A stretch of 7,270 nt of DNA from Myxococcales bacterium (GTDB lineage Bacteria > Myxococcota > Myxococcia > Myxococcales > Myxococcaceae). The translations under genes were made by a program, and so were the position numbers. Below the pieces are notes generated by a model, which did not search any database, was not told the origin of the DNA, and saw nothing but the letters and a program-made list of their open reading frames with translations. Location: positions 1 to 7,270 of the forward strand of contig PMBV01000043.1 in NCBI GenBank assembly GCA_003153055.1, read 5' to 3'. This document shows, piece by piece, positions 1-6,188 of this stretch; positions within the stretch are counted from its first letter, which is position 1, and every line of letters begins with the position of its first letter.

Positions 1-16
1 GCCTCATGATCGCGGA

Positions 17-139
17 TCAGGCGTGATGGCGTGGTGAGCCCTTCTCGTAGTGCGACTTGGCGCTCGCGGGTGCACCAGACGCTCCGAGAGCGGGGCTGAG
101 GACCACGATGAGCACGGAGCGCACCACGAGACGGAGCAT
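17..139 (-). CDS. Short secreted-protein frame, probably the 5' piece of a frameshifted TPR-type gene
   Basis: A 40-codon minus-strand frame starts 11 bases after the kinase stop. Residues 1-26 look like a signal peptide: MLRLVVRS, a hydrophobic LIVVLSPALGA core, then small residues ending at APASA. The next residues, AKSHYEKG, resemble the first helix of tetratricopeptide (TPR) proteins often found beside myxobacterial kinases. The frame then stops after SPRHHA. Reading one base back at the CCC run at 39-41 (GGG on the minus strand) keeps a frame open to the window edge, giving LTTPSRLIRDHEA. This loosely resembles the rest of a TPR first helix (for example YxLGRYDEA). One lost G in a homopolymer, by mutation or sequencing error, would explain this. 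The ribosome binding site is weak (GGCGG). It could instead be a genuine short secreted peptide or a chance frame. The signal peptide is seen directly; the TPR identity is inferred from few residues. Confidence 0.42.
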   Translation of the reverse strand: MLRLVVRSVLIVVLSPALGASGAPASAKSHYEKGSPRHHA

Positions 140-150
140 CGAGCCGCCAG

Positions 151-1689
151 TCAGGGAGGGGGAAATGGAGAGTCGCTGTTCCAACTGGCCACGTGGCGCG
201 CCGGGGCTGCGCGGCGCCTCGCCTCGTCTCCTTGGGGCAGGGCTGGGCCCACGGGCCGGGGACGACTGGCTGGAAGCGTGGGGAGTGGAGCCAGATCGAG
301 CGCGTCGTCCTCTGGTGGCGGCGGAGAGACCTCGAGGGGCAGCGCGAACGCCGTCACCGGCACGGGCTCCTCCGCGGCCTTCTGCTCGGCTGGCGGCGGC
401 TGTCTGCCCGTTCCACTCACGAACCTGATGCCCACGCCGATGGCGAGCAGCCCGATGATGGCCGCCGCGGCCCAGCTTCGCCGATGACCGGGCCGCGCTC
501 GTCGCGCCAACCGGGGAGTGGCTCGTGGACCCACCGGCACGATGGCCGAGGGAGGCGGAGCGGTCGGCGATGGGGTGTCCAGCCCGGCCACGGCAGGTGT
601 CACTCGTCGCGCGCTCATGGCGCTGGGCGTCGGCGCCGCGTCAACGAGCTCTCTGACCGCGAAGTCCGCCAGCTCCTGCCCTGCCGCCCTCGAGCCGCGG
701 AGCGCGTCGAGCTCCTGTGCGAAGCGCGCCTCCATCAGCTCGCTCAGGCCGAAGGAACTCAACGGCCAGTGGCGACGCACCGCGACCTCCGCGAGCGCCA
801 GCTGCATCTCCTTGGCTGACTGCCAGCGATCGGCCACCCGTCGTGCCAGCGCCTTCATGACGACGGCCTCGAGGTCCGACGGGTACTCGGCGACCGCCAG
901 CGACGGCCGCGGCGCGTCTTTCTCGGCGATGGTGACCAGCGCCTCGTAGCTGTTCTGGTTCTTGAACAGGGCTCGTCCGGTGGTCATCTCCCAGAGCACC
1001 ACGCCCAGCGAGAAGATGTCGCTCTTGGCGTCCATCGGCTCCATGCGGCACTGCTCGGGAGACATGTAGCGGATCTTTCCCTTGAGCACGCCTTGCTCGG
1101 TGTGAATCGACTGGTGCGCCGTCTTGACGATGCCGAAGTCGATCAGCTTCACGCCGCCTTCGTAGGTGATGAAGATGTTGGCGGGCGACACATCTCGATG
1201 CACGATCCTCAGGGCCTCCCCGTTGGGGCTGAGGCGCTGATGAACGTGGTGCAACCCAGACAGGACCGAGCTGGCGACGAAGATGGCTTGGGGGAGCGGG
1301 AATGCCTGCCCTTGGCGCGCGCCACGGAGCATGAGCCGGCGGAGATCTTGCCCGACCAGAAACTCCATCGAGTAGAAGTAGCTGCCGTCCTTGGCGACCC
1401 CGACATCGTAGATGTGCACCACGTTGTCGTGCTGCATGCTGGCGAGCACCCGCACTTCGTCGAGGAAGCTCCTCACGTTCTCGTAACGGGCTGCCACGTC
1501 GGGCTTGAGCCGCTTGAGCACGACCAGCCGCTCGAAACCCTCGATGCCTCTGGCGCGGGCCAGGTAGAGGTTGCCCATGCCTCCGCTGGCGAGCGGGCGG
1601 AGGATGGTATACCGAGGAGCCCGCTCATCGGACCGCTCGTGCAAGGGAGCAGGCTGCATCGAGGTGGTGTCCTGTCGAGGCCTACCCAT
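151..1689 (-). CDS. Membrane-anchored Ser/Thr protein kinase (Hanks type, PknB-like)
   Basis: This is a 512-residue eukaryotic-type protein kinase that should phosphorylate Ser/Thr on cytoplasmic targets. Visible motifs, counting from ATG at 1689, are the glycine loop LASGGMGNLYLA (33-44), the ATP-binding Lys in VVLKRL (K59), the helix C Glu in FLDEVRVLA (E78), the catalytic loop HRDVSPANI (164-172, D166), DFG (184-186) and the YMSPEQ form of APE (208-213). The kinase core ends near residue 300. An Ala/Pro-rich linker follows, then a basic stretch RRARPGHRRS and one hydrophobic helix at about 406-424. A proline-rich tail of some 85 residues lies outside the membrane with no recognised sensor domain. 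All catalytic residues are present, so the enzyme is probably active. Starts at TTG 1710 (+7 residues) and ATG 1659 (-10 residues) are also possible; none has a strong ribosome binding site. The conserved control element overlaps the 1689 and 1710 starts. The substrate is unknown. Confidence 0.95.
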   Translation of the reverse strand: MGRPRQDTTSMQPAPLHERSDERAPRYTILRPLASGGMGNLYLARARGIEGFERLVVLKRLKPDVAARYENVRSFLDEVRVLASMQHDNVVHIYDVGVAKDGSYFYSMEFLVGQDLRRLMLRGARQGQAFPLPQAIFVASSVLSGLHHVHQRLSPNGEALRIVHRDVSPANIFITYEGGVKLIDFGIVKTAHQSIHTEQGVLKGKIRYMSPEQCRMEPMDAKSDIFSLGVVLWEMTTGRALFKNQNSYEALVTIAEKDAPRPSLAVAEYPSDLEAVVMKALARRVADRWQSAKEMQLALAEVAVRRHWPLSSFGLSELMEARFAQELDALRGSRAAGQELADFAVRELVDAAPTPSAMSARRVTPAVAGLDTPSPTAPPPSAIVPVGPRATPRLARRARPGHRRSWAAAAIIGLLAIGVGIRFVSGTGRQPPPAEQKAAEEPVPVTAFALPLEVSPPPPEDDALDLAPLPTLPASRPRPVGPALPQGDEARRRAAPARHVASWNSDSPFPPP

Positions 1690-1729
1690 TGGCAAGGTGA
1701 GACCTACCAACTGGTAAGCCAGGGCGCAA
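1681..1729 (-). promoter_or_regulatory. Kinase control element: TACCAACTGGTA operator with TTGCGC and CCAATGG boxes
   Basis: The inverted repeat TACCA-AC-TGGTA lies at 1705-1716. On the minus strand it is preceded by TTGCGC (1729-1724) and followed by CCAATGG (1692-1686), which contains the kinase ATG. The same three boxes recur with identical spacing at 6185-6228 in front of the lipid operon. TTGCGC could be a -35 box: 17 bases separate it from TAGGTC (1706-1701), a poor -10. In that case the operator would fill the promoter spacer, a layout suited to repression, and the transcript would have almost no leader. The inverted repeat is seen; the operator role and the promoter boxes are inferred. 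The dyad size would suit a TetR- or GntR-type regulator, but none is encoded in this window. Confidence 0.6.
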
Positions 1730-1836
1730 ATGAGTTCGATTGAGCCGAGCGCCCGCGCGCTGCAGCCGTGCTGCTCAGAGGAACTGTCTTATCTGACGCG
1801 TTGCGTTGCCCTGGTGATGAGAATGGAGCAGCATCT
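1690..1836. other. Intergenic region between the lipid operon end and the kinase start
   Basis: This 147-base stretch separates the DUF1571 stop from the kinase start; both genes run on the minus strand. The left end holds the kinase control element. The rest, about 1730-1836, shows no convincing gene. An 8-bp inverted repeat (TGCTGCTC at 1769-1776, GAGCAGCA at 1826-1833) is separated by 49 bases and lacks a following T run, so it is not a credible intrinsic terminator. No terminator can be assigned to the operon, so read-through into the kinase is possible. GCAACGCAACGC on the minus strand is a small 5-base tandem repeat of no clear meaning. Confidence 0.6.
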
Positions 1837-2544
1837 TTAGAGTCTCTTCAGCTCGAAGGCCGAAGGCGGCACGGCGACGTTGGGCCGCAGATCCACGAAG
1901 GCGTACTCACCGTACAGCCCTCCGTCGAAGTCGTGGAGTCGGAGGTGCAGCGGCAGCTCGCTCTCGTGCTCGAAGAAGAGCTCGGTGCGGGGCCACCGGA
2001 GTCCGTCTTTCGGGTCCTTCGACAGCTCGCAGTCGACTCGGGTCGCCCGCTTGCCCAAGAGGGGGTCGTCGAGAGGCTCCACCTTCGAGACGCTCAGCGT
2101 GCCTTGGGCTCGGGCTTTGGTGACGAGCTCGATGGCCAGCCCCACGAGGTGGTGGACGCTGGTCTCGTTGGTCCGGAAGTGATGGGGGTACATCGAGTCG
2201 ACGAGGGGCGAGCGATGGGGCAGGGTGATCGCGCCCACCAGCCCTTTGAGACCCTTCTCTCTGGCCATGAAGTTGCTCGCGCCATCGCGCTCGGGCACGT
2301 ACGAGGCCTGCAACCCTTCGTGAGGCCCGGGCAGCCAGCGGAGGTACACCGACCGCGGCGCCCGGAACAGCGACTGGATCCGCTCCTGCTTCCTCATGGT
2401 CCCACGGAGTCGGTCCTGGCACAGCACCGTGCAGGCGTAGGTGCTGAGGCGCTCGAGCTTCGCGGCCGCCGCGCGCAGGAGCAGCTCGGCCTGCTCCTCG
2501 TTCGAGATGGTCTCCGCTGGCTTCAGGGCCCGAGAGGTCGACAT
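1837..2544 (-). CDS. DUF1571 family protein, no visible signal peptide
   Basis: This 235-residue protein is recognised as DUF1571-like from the pattern YACTVLCQDRLRG (36-48), RKQERIQSLFRAPRSVYLRW (51-70), GLQASYVPERDG (77-88), a central SPLVDSMYPHHFRTN (112-126) and a C-terminal LHLRLHDFDGGLYGEYAFVDLRPN (199-222). The function of the family is unknown to me. Members I recall are exported, and their beta-rich pattern resembles lipid- or lipoprotein-carrier folds, but that comparison is inference. Here the N-terminus (MSTSRALKPAETISNEEQ) is polar with no hydrophobic core or lipobox, so the protein looks cytoplasmic. The start is fixed by context: ATG at 2544 overlaps the thiolase stop as TGATG, with GGAG five bases upstream, so translation is probably coupled. 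It is the last gene of the lipid operon. A role in handling acyl chains or lipids is suggested by position only. Confidence 0.85.
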   Translation of the reverse strand: MSTSRALKPAETISNEEQAELLLRAAAAKLERLSTYACTVLCQDRLRGTMRKQERIQSLFRAPRSVYLRWLPGPHEGLQASYVPERDGASNFMAREKGLKGLVGAITLPHRSPLVDSMYPHHFRTNETSVHHLVGLAIELVTKARAQGTLSVSKVEPLDDPLLGKRATRVDCELSKDPKDGLRWPRTELFFEHESELPLHLRLHDFDGGLYGEYAFVDLRPNVAVPPSAFELKRL

Positions 2545-3833
2545 CAGCGCTCCACGATGGCCACGACGCCCTGTCCACCGGCGGCGCAGATGGAGATGAG
2601 CCCGCGCCCGGACCCCTTCTGGGCGAGCATCTTGGCGAGCGCCGCCGTGATGCGCCCGCCGGTCGCCGCGAACGGGTGCCCCGCGGCCAGGGAGCCACCT
2701 TTGACGTTGAGCTTCGAGCGATCGATGGCTCCCAGCGGGGCGTCGAGGCCCAGTCGCTCCTTGCAGTACGCCGGGTCCTCCCAGGCCTTGAGGGTGCACA
2801 GCACCTGGCCCGCGAACGCCTCGTGGATCTCGTAGAAGTCGAAGGCCTGGAGCGTGAGGCCAGCGCGCTTGAGCATGCGGGGCACCGCGTAGGCCGGGGC
2901 CATCAACAGGCCTTCCTTCTTCTTGAAGAAGTCGACCGCGGCGACCTCGCTGAACGTCAAGTAGGCCAGCACGGGCAGGCCGCGCTCCTTGGCCCACGCC
3001 TCGCTGCCCAGCAGCACCGCCGAGGCGCCATCGGTGAGCGGCGTGGAGTTCCCCGGCGTCAGCGTGCCCTTCCCGGGGGCGACCTTCTTGTCGAAGCAGG
3101 CCTTCAGCGAGCCCAGCTTTTCGAGGGTGAGCTCGGCTCTGAGGTTGTTGTCTTGGGCGAGGCCCTTGAAGGGGCTGAGGAGGTCCGAGAAGAAGCCCTC
3201 CTGGTAGGCCCGGGCCAGGTTCTGGTGGCTGGCGAGCGCGAGTTGGTCTTGCTCCTCGCGGGGAATGTGCCACTCCTGGGCCATGAGCTCTCCGTGCTCG
3301 CCCATCGAGTAGCCGGTTCGAGGCTCGGAGTTCTTGGGGATCGCCGGCTTGACCAGCATGTCGGGGCGAAGCTTGGCCACCGTCGAGAGGCGCTTCATCA
3401 TCGACTTGGCGCGATTGGCGTCGAGGAGGATCTTCCTCATCTTCTCGTTGATGCCGATGGGCGCGTCGGAGGTCGTGTCCGCGCCGCAGCCGATGCCGCA
3501 TTCGATGTGGCCCAGGGCGATCTTGTTGGCGACGATCATGAGGGCCTCGAGCCCCGTGCCGCAGGCCTGCTGAATGTCGAACGCCGGCGTCTCTGGCGCC
3601 AGGGTGGTCGACAGCACGGTCTCACGGACCAGGTTGAAGTCTCTCGAGTGCTTCATCACCGCGCCGCCGGCGACCTCTCCCATGCGGAGGCCGTGGAGGT
3701 TCAGCCGATCGACCAGCCCCTGAATGGCCGCGGTCAGCATCTGCTGATTGGTGGCGTGGGCGTAGGCCGTATTCGAGCGGGCGAAGGGAATTCGGTTGCC
3801 ACCGAGAATGGCGACGCGACGAATGGAGCTCAT
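2544..3833 (-). CDS. fadI: Thiolase, FadI/FadA2-like acetyl-CoA C-acyltransferase
   Basis: This 429-residue thiolase cleaves 3-ketoacyl-CoA with CoA to acetyl-CoA and a shortened acyl-CoA, or runs the reverse Claisen condensation. All catalytic elements are visible: nucleophilic Cys in QQACGTG (C91), HEAF (H337), GGSLAAGHPFAATGGR (379-394, H386) and the second Cys in CAAGGQG (C416). The N-terminal IPFARSNTAYA, the long loop around 130-180 and NSTPLTDGA (262-270) place it with the FadI/FadA2 type rather than short FadA. The family length is about 430-440 residues. ATG at 3833 is chosen because GAAAGG (3846-3841) lies seven bases upstream. An in-frame GTG at 3866, overlapping the reductase stop, would add eleven residues of lysine-rich sequence unlike family N-termini. 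It lies 29 bases after the reductase gene and overlaps DUF1571 by one base. Substrate chain length cannot be read from the sequence. Confidence 0.95.
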   Translation of the reverse strand: MSSIRRVAILGGNRIPFARSNTAYAHATNQQMLTAAIQGLVDRLNLHGLRMGEVAGGAVMKHSRDFNLVRETVLSTTLAPETPAFDIQQACGTGLEALMIVANKIALGHIECGIGCGADTTSDAPIGINEKMRKILLDANRAKSMMKRLSTVAKLRPDMLVKPAIPKNSEPRTGYSMGEHGELMAQEWHIPREEQDQLALASHQNLARAYQEGFFSDLLSPFKGLAQDNNLRAELTLEKLGSLKACFDKKVAPGKGTLTPGNSTPLTDGASAVLLGSEAWAKERGLPVLAYLTFSEVAAVDFFKKKEGLLMAPAYAVPRMLKRAGLTLQAFDFYEIHEAFAGQVLCTLKAWEDPAYCKERLGLDAPLGAIDRSKLNVKGGSLAAGHPFAATGGRITAALAKMLAQKGSGRGLISICAAGGQGVVAIVER

Positions 3834-3840
3834 GGAGGTG

Positions 3841-3846
3841 CCTTTC
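3841..3846 (-). promoter_or_regulatory. Ribosome binding site of the thiolase gene
   Basis: GAAAGG lies seven bases before ATG 3833 in the short gap after the reductase gene. It is the reason for preferring this ATG over the upstream in-frame GTG at 3866. Confidence 0.6.
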
Positions 3847-3862
3847 TTCTTGCTCACGTTGG

Positions 3863-5197
3863 TCACTGGCCGATCAACGCGCCACCGCAGACCCGCAGGT
3901 GACGGCCGGTGAGCCCGTGGGCCCCGGGAGTGACCAAGAAGGTGATGGCCTCGGCGACGTCCTCCGGCTGCCCGCCCTGGCCGAGCGCCGAGAGCCGGCG
4001 CGCCGCCTCCCTCACGAACAGCGGCATGGTGGCCACCATGCGGGTCTCGATGAAGCCGGGCGCCACCGCGTTCACCGTGATGCCGCGGGGGGCGAGCTCG
4101 GCCGCCGTCGCCTGCACCCACCCGAGGACACCGGCCTTGGAGGCCGCGTAGGCCGTCTGGCCGACGTTGCCCGCGATGCCCGCCACCGACGAGAGGCACA
4201 CCACCCGCCCTTCGTCTCGGAGGAAGGGTGAGACAGCCGCCTGGATCATGCCCAGCGCCCCCAGGTTGACCGAGATGACGTCTCGCCACTGCTCGGGCGA
4301 CATCTTGGCCATCGTCTTGTCGCGCGTGATCCCCGCGTTGTTGACCACGAGATCCACCCCGGAGGCACTCTCCGCCGCGCGCGCCAGCACCTCCGCTGCC
4401 CCGGCATCGGCCAGGTCGGCGAGCACCGGTGTCACGCCCTGGCCCAGCTTCGCGGCGAGGGCCTGGAGCGCGGGCTCCTCGGTCGGGCGATCGACCGCGA
4501 GGATTCGCGCCCCTTCCCGAGCCAGCGCCAGCGCCGTGGCGGCCCCGATGCCGTTGGCCGCGCCGGTCACCAGCGCCACCTTCCCCGCCAGCGGCTTCTC
4601 GTAGGGCACGCGGCTGGTTTGCCGAGCCTCGGCCGTCACCCAGAACGGCTGGGCGCTCACGAATACCGAGCGGGGCGAGAGGAGAAACCGCAGCACCGGG
4701 GTGAGTCGCGCCTCGGCACCGTCGGCCACCCACACCAGGTTCGCGGTCGAGCCGCGTCGCCCGAGCTCCTTGGCGAGGCTGCGCACGAAGCCGTCGAGGG
4801 CCGCCTGGGCCGCGACGACGTCGGGGCGCTTCGAGCTGGCGCGCTTGGCCAGCACCACCACGCGGCCGTTGCGGTGGAGCCGGGGCATCGCCGGCTTGAA
4901 GAACTCGTGGAGCGCGCTCAGGCTCGCGGGCGAGTCGAGCTCGCTGGCGTCGAACACCAGGCCATCGACGCCCTCGGGCCCGACCTCGACCAGCTCGGCC
5001 CCGGCCTCGAGCAGCCCGCCGCGCACCACGCCTCGCAAGGTCGCCCCTCCGCCCTCGGCCACTCGCACGCCCGACAGCTCGGCGTCGCGGTAGGGGGCGC
5101 CAGTGCGCGCCAGCGTCGCGGGCAAGGGCATGCCCAGCATCGTGCCCAGCTTCCGAGTGGTGGGGTTCTCGCTCAGCTTCACCAACATGTCGCTCAT
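3863..5197 (-). CDS. fabG: Long FabG4-like 3-ketoacyl reductase (SDR with N-terminal extension)
   Basis: This 444-residue short-chain dehydrogenase should interconvert 3-ketoacyl and (R)-3-hydroxyacyl thioesters with NAD(P)H. The C-terminal half (about 205-444) is a complete classical SDR: TGAANGIG (211-218), NNAG (286-289), Asn in SVNL (N311), Ser in LSSVAG (S337), YAASK (Y350, K354), then NAVAPGFIETRM. The first 200 residues are a second, degenerate Rossmann-like domain. They match from memory the extension of high-molecular-weight FabG4 (M. tuberculosis Rv0242c, about 454 residues): MLGMPLPATLAR near residue 20, GLVFDA (79-84), LHEFFKP (96-102), and the C-terminal CGGALIGQ. Ordinary FabG is about 245 residues. 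ATG at 5197 has GAGGAG eight bases upstream and overlaps the hydratase stop as ATGA. Family knowledge and the CoA-enzyme neighbours favour CoA thioesters over acyl-ACP as substrates, but this is inferred. Confidence 0.95.
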   Translation of the reverse strand: MSDMLVKLSENPTTRKLGTMLGMPLPATLARTGAPYRDAELSGVRVAEGGGATLRGVVRGGLLEAGAELVEVGPEGVDGLVFDASELDSPASLSALHEFFKPAMPRLHRNGRVVVLAKRASSKRPDVVAAQAALDGFVRSLAKELGRRGSTANLVWVADGAEARLTPVLRFLLSPRSVFVSAQPFWVTAEARQTSRVPYEKPLAGKVALVTGAANGIGAATALALAREGARILAVDRPTEEPALQALAAKLGQGVTPVLADLADAGAAEVLARAAESASGVDLVVNNAGITRDKTMAKMSPEQWRDVISVNLGALGMIQAAVSPFLRDEGRVVCLSSVAGIAGNVGQTAYAASKAGVLGWVQATAAELAPRGITVNAVAPGFIETRMVATMPLFVREAARRLSALGQGGQPEDVAEAITFLVTPGAHGLTGRHLRVCGGALIGQ

Positions 5198-6102
5198 TGC
5201 CGTTTCTCCTCTTGGTACGTACCGAGCAGATGCGCCGGAGCTCCGGGGCCTTTGCCCAGCCAGAATTCATGGCCACGCGCGTATACGCCGACCTGGGCGG
5301 GCAGCACGAGGGGCCGCGAGAACTTCACGTCGACGCTCTTCAGCGAGCGGACCTTGCCCGGGAGCGCCGCGCCGAGCGCCTCGACGGCACGGGCGTGCAT
5401 GGCGAACCCGTGGAGAATGCACCCGTTGAAGCCGGATGCCCAGGCCGCGGGGGGCAGCCAATGAATCGGGTTGAAGTCACCAGTGAGCGCCGCGAACACC
5501 GCGCCGGCGTTCTTGGCGATGGTCAGCCGGGCGACCTCCTCGGCGGCGGCGGGCACGGTGGAGGGCTCCTTCTTGACCCTTTCGTCGCCCCCGTGCTTGG
5601 CGCTCTTTCGCCGCTTGGACAGTGGAATGAACACCCGCATCTCGGCCTCGAGCCCGCCGGGCGCAGTGGCTGTGCCGGCGACGATCTTCACCGTGGCCTT
5701 CACTCGAGCGCCATCGTCGTCGAGGGCCTCGAGCCGAGCCCGCACCTCGAGTGGCTCGTGGGCGGGCAGGGGCGCGTGCTTGACCCAGGCACACCCGGCG
5801 TTGAGCGTGCGCTGCACGGGGTAGGGGAGCCCGGCGATGACCCGCATAGCGAGGGGAATGCCAAACTGGGCGAAGAGGTGCGGAGGCAGCTCGTTGCCCC
5901 AGACCAGCGGGTCGCCGCCGTTCTCGAGGAGATAGTCTCGGATGAGCGCTGGGCGCCGGGGGGCCAGGGAGGCCTCGAACCACCGCCCGGGGACTCCCGG
6001 TGCCTGGCCAGTCGATGGCTTGAGAGCGCTGAGCGCCAGCCGTGCAATGGCGGCGGCTCCCTGCCCTTGCTCGATGATGTGTTTGTACAGACCGACTCTC
6101 AT
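5194..6102 (-). CDS. MaoC/HtdX-like (R)-specific enoyl-CoA hydratase, double hotdog
   Basis: This 302-residue protein should hydrate trans-2-enoyl-CoA to (R)-3-hydroxyacyl-CoA, or the reverse. The catalytic hotdog is the C-terminal half. FAALTGDFNPIHW (203-215) fits the R-hydratase motif with D209 and H214, and HGF (231-233) follows. The N-terminal half (about 40-165, including GNELPPHLFAQFGIPLAMRV) is the degenerate hotdog of two-domain MaoC proteins. A Lys/Arg-rich linker (163-179) joins them. M. tuberculosis HtdX has the same plan in about 280 residues. The start is uncertain. ATG 6102 is chosen because AAGGGGG lies ten bases upstream. In-frame ATGs at 6198 and 6228 would add 32 or 42 residues with poorer G/C third-position use (about 60 percent by my count for 6198-6103), and 6228 would run across the operator. 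The gene overlaps the reductase start by four bases (ATGA). Confidence 0.93.
   Translation of the reverse strand: MRVGLYKHIIEQGQGAAAIARLALSALKPSTGQAPGVPGRWFEASLAPRRPALIRDYLLENGGDPLVWGNELPPHLFAQFGIPLAMRVIAGLPYPVQRTLNAGCAWVKHAPLPAHEPLEVRARLEALDDDGARVKATVKIVAGTATAPGGLEAEMRVFIPLSKRRKSAKHGGDERVKKEPSTVPAAAEEVARLTIAKNAGAVFAALTGDFNPIHWLPPAAWASGFNGCILHGFAMHARAVEALGAALPGKVRSLKSVDVKFSRPLVLPAQVGVYARGHEFWLGKGPGAPAHLLGTYQEEKRQ
5206..5211 (-). promoter_or_regulatory. Ribosome binding site of the FabG4-like gene
   Basis: GAGGAG sits eight bases before ATG 5197, inside the last codons of the hydratase gene. It is the strongest Shine-Dalgarno sequence in the operon and fixes the reductase start. Confidence 0.75.
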
Positions 6103-6188
6103 GGCGCCGTGACCCCCTTCGAGTCGGTCGGCAGTGTGGCGCTCGAGAAGAGGCCCGCCCGAGAAAGTGGTGCGAACGACTTGACCAT
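6099..6188 (-). CDS. Possible 29-residue leader frame ahead of the hydratase
   Basis: A 29-codon minus-strand frame starts at the ATG inside the CCAATGG box and ends in TGA that overlaps the hydratase start as ATGA, the same junction type as hydratase/reductase. By my count 22 of 28 codons after ATG end in G or C, against 19 of 31 in the hydratase frame over 6198-6103. It has no Shine-Dalgarno site, but its ATG lies about 12 bases after a proposed -10, so a nearly leaderless transcript would place it at the 5' end. It is not in frame with the hydratase. The peptide (MVKSFAPLSRAGLF and so on) has no recognised motif. It may be a leader peptide, a coupling frame or chance. Confidence 0.28.
   Translation of the reverse strand: MVKSFAPLSRAGLFSSATLPTDSKGVTAP
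6113..6119 (-). promoter_or_regulatory. Ribosome binding site favouring the hydratase start at 6102
   Basis: AAGGGGG lies ten bases before ATG 6102. No comparable purine run precedes the alternative in-frame ATGs at 6198 or 6228, so this site decides the start. Confidence 0.55.

Noticed and set aside
1769..1833. Inverted repeat TGCTGCTC / GAGCAGCA as an operon terminator
   Set aside because: Only 8 bp with a 49-base loop and no T run on the minus strand; expected by chance in GC-rich DNA.
1768..2835. Long plus-strand frame opposite DUF1571, with similar antisense frames at 2676-3902, 1093-1743 and 5197-6216
   Set aside because: High G/C at third codon positions removes stop codons from the opposite strand. 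The products are His/Gly/Arg-rich with no recognisable domain and lie antisense to well-supported genes.
1837..3501. A 554-codon minus-strand frame ending in DUF1571
   Set aside because: Codons upstream of 2544 are the wrong frame of the thiolase gene. The coupled ATG at 2544 with GGAG upstream explains the real start.
5214..5223. Palindrome GGTACGTACC just upstream of the FabG4-like gene
   Set aside because: Ten bases inside hydratase codons, with no second copy and no resemblance to the TACCAnnTGGTA operator beyond a few bases.
2544..5276. A 910-codon minus-strand open frame that looks like a fusion ending in thiolase
   Set aside because: Only the last 429 codons are thiolase. The upstream part is the shifted frame of the reductase gene, rich in Arg, Gly and Ala with no domain, and the reductase has its own complete frame there.
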